Positions 62,569 through 64,000 of a stretch of 64,000 nucleotides of DNA are shown here, in pieces. A program made the position numbers and the translations under genes. The stretch comes from Streptococcus intermedius SK54 = ATCC 27335 (GTDB lineage Bacteria; Bacillota; Bacilli; Lactobacillales; Streptococcaceae): the NCBI RefSeq assembly GCF_000413475.1, contig NZ_ATFK01000004.1, forward strand, positions 1-64,000, read 5' to 3'. Position 1 is the stretch's first letter; every line of letters begins with the position of its first letter. The notes under the pieces were generated by a model. It was given only the letters and a program-made list of their open reading frames with translations, had not been told where the DNA came from and made no database searches.

Positions 62569-64000
62569 ATGGCAGGAAATTTACTAGATGACTTTGTAAC
62601 AGAGGTCATAGCAAATAGTTCTTTTACAGAAATGGATCGAACCTATTTGATAAATCGTGTCATGGGTCTAATTGGGGAAGAGGCTGAGAAACAGAAAACA
62701 TCAGCAAGTGGTTTAATTGATCTCAAAGATGATTTACTAAAAATTGCTTTAGCAACTGGGAATGTTGATTCGACTCATGCAGAACAGGATGTTCTTGGGG
62801 CAAAGTTGATGGATTTAGTCACCCCAGCTCCTAGTCAGCTAAATCAACAATTTTGGCAGACCTACGAACAAGCTCCTGAGCAGGCCATTGCTAATTTTTA
62901 TGAGCTCAGCAAGTGCAACGATTATATTAAATTGAAAGCCATTGCTAAAAATATTGCCTATCAAACAGCTACTGAATATGGGGATTTGGAGATTACCATC
63001 AATCTTTCTAAACCAGAAAAAGATCCCAAAGAGATTGCAGCAGCTAAGAAGGCCAAAACGAGCCATTATCCAGCCTGTCAGCTTTGTTTTGAAAATGAAG
63101 GATATCAAGGCCGACTAGATCATCCAGCACGATCTAATCATAGAATTATCCGTTTTGACTTAGTCGGGCAAGAATGGGGCTTTCAGTATTCGCCCTATGC
63201 TTATTTTAATGAGCATTGCATTTTTTTAGATAGCAAGCATACTCCTATGACTATCAGTCGTGCTACTTTTGAGCGCCTTTTGGACATTGTAGAAATTTTT
63301 CCGAGCTATTTTGCAGGTTCTAATGCTGATCTTCCTATCGTGGGAGGATCTATTCTCACACATGATCATTATCAAGGAGGAAGGCATAGTTTTCCTATGG
63401 AAAAAGCAAATCTGGACAAAGTTTTCACCTTTGTGGGATTTGAAACCGTAGAAGCTGGTATTGTCAACTGGCCTATGTCGGTTTTGCGGTTGAAATCAAC
63501 TGATAAAGCTGCATTAATAAAGTTGTCGGATACGATTTTACAGAAATGGCGTGCATACTCTGATCTGACTGTTCAGATTTTAGCTGAGTCAAATGGTGAG
63601 CAACATCACACTATTACTCCTATTGCTCGGCGAAAAAAGGGCAAGTTTGAATTAGATTTGGTTCTTCGAGATAATCAAACATCCAAAGAGCATCCGGACG
63701 GTATTTATCATCCTCATAAAGATGTTCAGCATATCAAGAAAGAAAACATTGGTTTGATTGAGGTCATGGGCTTAGCGATTCTTCCACCTCGTTTGAAAAA
63801 TGAATTAAAAGAAGTTGAAGAATTTCTTTTGGGACAAAGAGAAGAAGTGGCTCCTTATCATCAAGCATGGGCTGACCAGTTAAAAGCTCATCATCCAGAT
63901 GTAACACTAGAATCAGCGCAAACAATCGTGCGTGCTTCAGTCGGTCGGATTTTTAAACGCGTCTTGGAAGATGCGGGTGTTTACAAGCGAACAAAAGAAG
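62569..64000 (+). CDS. galT: Galactose-1-phosphate uridylyltransferase (type 2, Firmicutes), 3'-truncated by the window end
   Basis: GalT exchanges galactose-1-phosphate with UDP-glucose. From ATG 62569 the frame is open to the window end (477 codons) with no stop. It reads MAGNLLDDFVTEV, contains SHYPACQLCFENEGYQGR, and has the catalytic segment SILTHDHYQGGRHSFP with the active-site His region. This is the long Firmicutes GalT of about 490 residues, so only roughly 15 residues are missing. It lies 72 bases after galK. The gene appears intact as far as it is seen. Confidence 0.95.
   Translation, partial: MAGNLLDDFVTEVIANSSFTEMDRTYLINRVMGLIGEEAEKQKTSASGLIDLKDDLLKIALATGNVDSTHAEQDVLGAKLMDLVTPAPSQLNQQFWQTYEQAPEQAIANFYELSKCNDYIKLKAIAKNIAYQTATEYGDLEITINLSKPEKDPKEIAAAKKAKTSHYPACQLCFENEGYQGRLDHPARSNHRIIRFDLVGQEWGFQYSPYAYFNEHCIFLDSKHTPMTISRATFERLLDIVEIFPSYFAGSNADLPIVGGSILTHDHYQGGRHSFPMEKANLDKVFTFVGFETVEAGIVNWPMSVLRLKSTDKAALIKLSDTILQKWRAYSDLTVQILAESNGEQHHTITPIARRKKGKFELDLVLRDNQTSKEHPDGIYHPHKDVQHIKKENIGLIEVMGLAILPPRLKNELKEVEEFLLGQREEVAPYHQAWADQLKAHHPDVTLESAQTIVRASVGRIFKRVLEDAGVYKRTKE

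Overview
The window is a low-GC, densely coded stretch of a Streptococcus chromosome (viridans/mitis-anginosus-sanguinis-like; species not resolved). Support comes from an AdcAII-Pht zinc pair behind AdcR-type boxes, the potABCD cassette after murB, the cdaA-cdaR-glmM and murT-gatD sets, an orphan coproporphyrin ferrochelatase, a DUF3272 protein, a streptococcal L10 leader and galR/galKT. I see no tRNA, rRNA, CRISPR array, prophage or intact insertion sequence.

Layout. 1-6 kb: RNase J1, an EstA-type esterase, a membrane-anchored matrixin-like protease with a small membrane partner, and a GC-rich ABC-F ATPase. 6-8.5 kb (minus): murT-gatD-lapA, for lipid II amidation. 8.5-11.5 kb: cdaA-cdaR-glmM (c-di-AMP and amino-sugar supply). 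11.6-19 kb: serB-glycerate kinase, EbsA-like protein, ferredoxin, LysM protein, cmk, infC-rpmI-rplT with a structured leader and an apparent AUA start for IF3, glyoxalase and PgdA. 19-26.5 kb: DEAD-box helicase, Gfo/Idh/MocA oxidoreductase, udk, pepT, ferrochelatase, a decayed pyrimidine-dimer-glycosylase-like gene and a Cof hydrolase. 26.7-36.4 kb: lepA, a decayed lipoprotein gene, murB-potABCD, asd, dapA.

36.4-43 kb is the most accessory part. It holds a frameshifted membrane gene, then a two-gene cassette (BtrH-like protein and AraC/GyrI-like regulator) flanked by a decayed copy and the working copy of the rplJL promoter region, then rplJL, a multiply frameshifted relic and an ABC exporter. 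43-52 kb: rimM-trmD, adcAII-pht, a SAP protein with a methyltransferase, a GAF protein and dnaX.

52-58.7 kb is the best candidate for an undescribed system. Seven co-directional genes start at one strong promoter with a CcpA-like box on its -35: a class-I glutamine amidotransferase/gamma-glutamyl hydrolase, an APC permease, RidA, a Cys/Met-type PLP lyase, a PepV-like M20 dipeptidase, a YheO/DauR-like regulator and a TRIC/UPF0126 membrane protein. Together they could import and dismantle a gamma-glutamyl or dipeptide conjugate of a sulfur amino acid, with RidA clearing the enamine/imine product. That pathway is inference. The window closes with a DUF3272 gene, birA and galR (minus), galK and an almost complete galT cut by the window end.

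Other themes are very short or absent 5' leaders at several promoters (extended -10 six to seven bases before ATG), sharp GC changes suggesting recombination (ABC-F gene, ferrochelatase, inside galK), and dispersed hairpins at operon ends.
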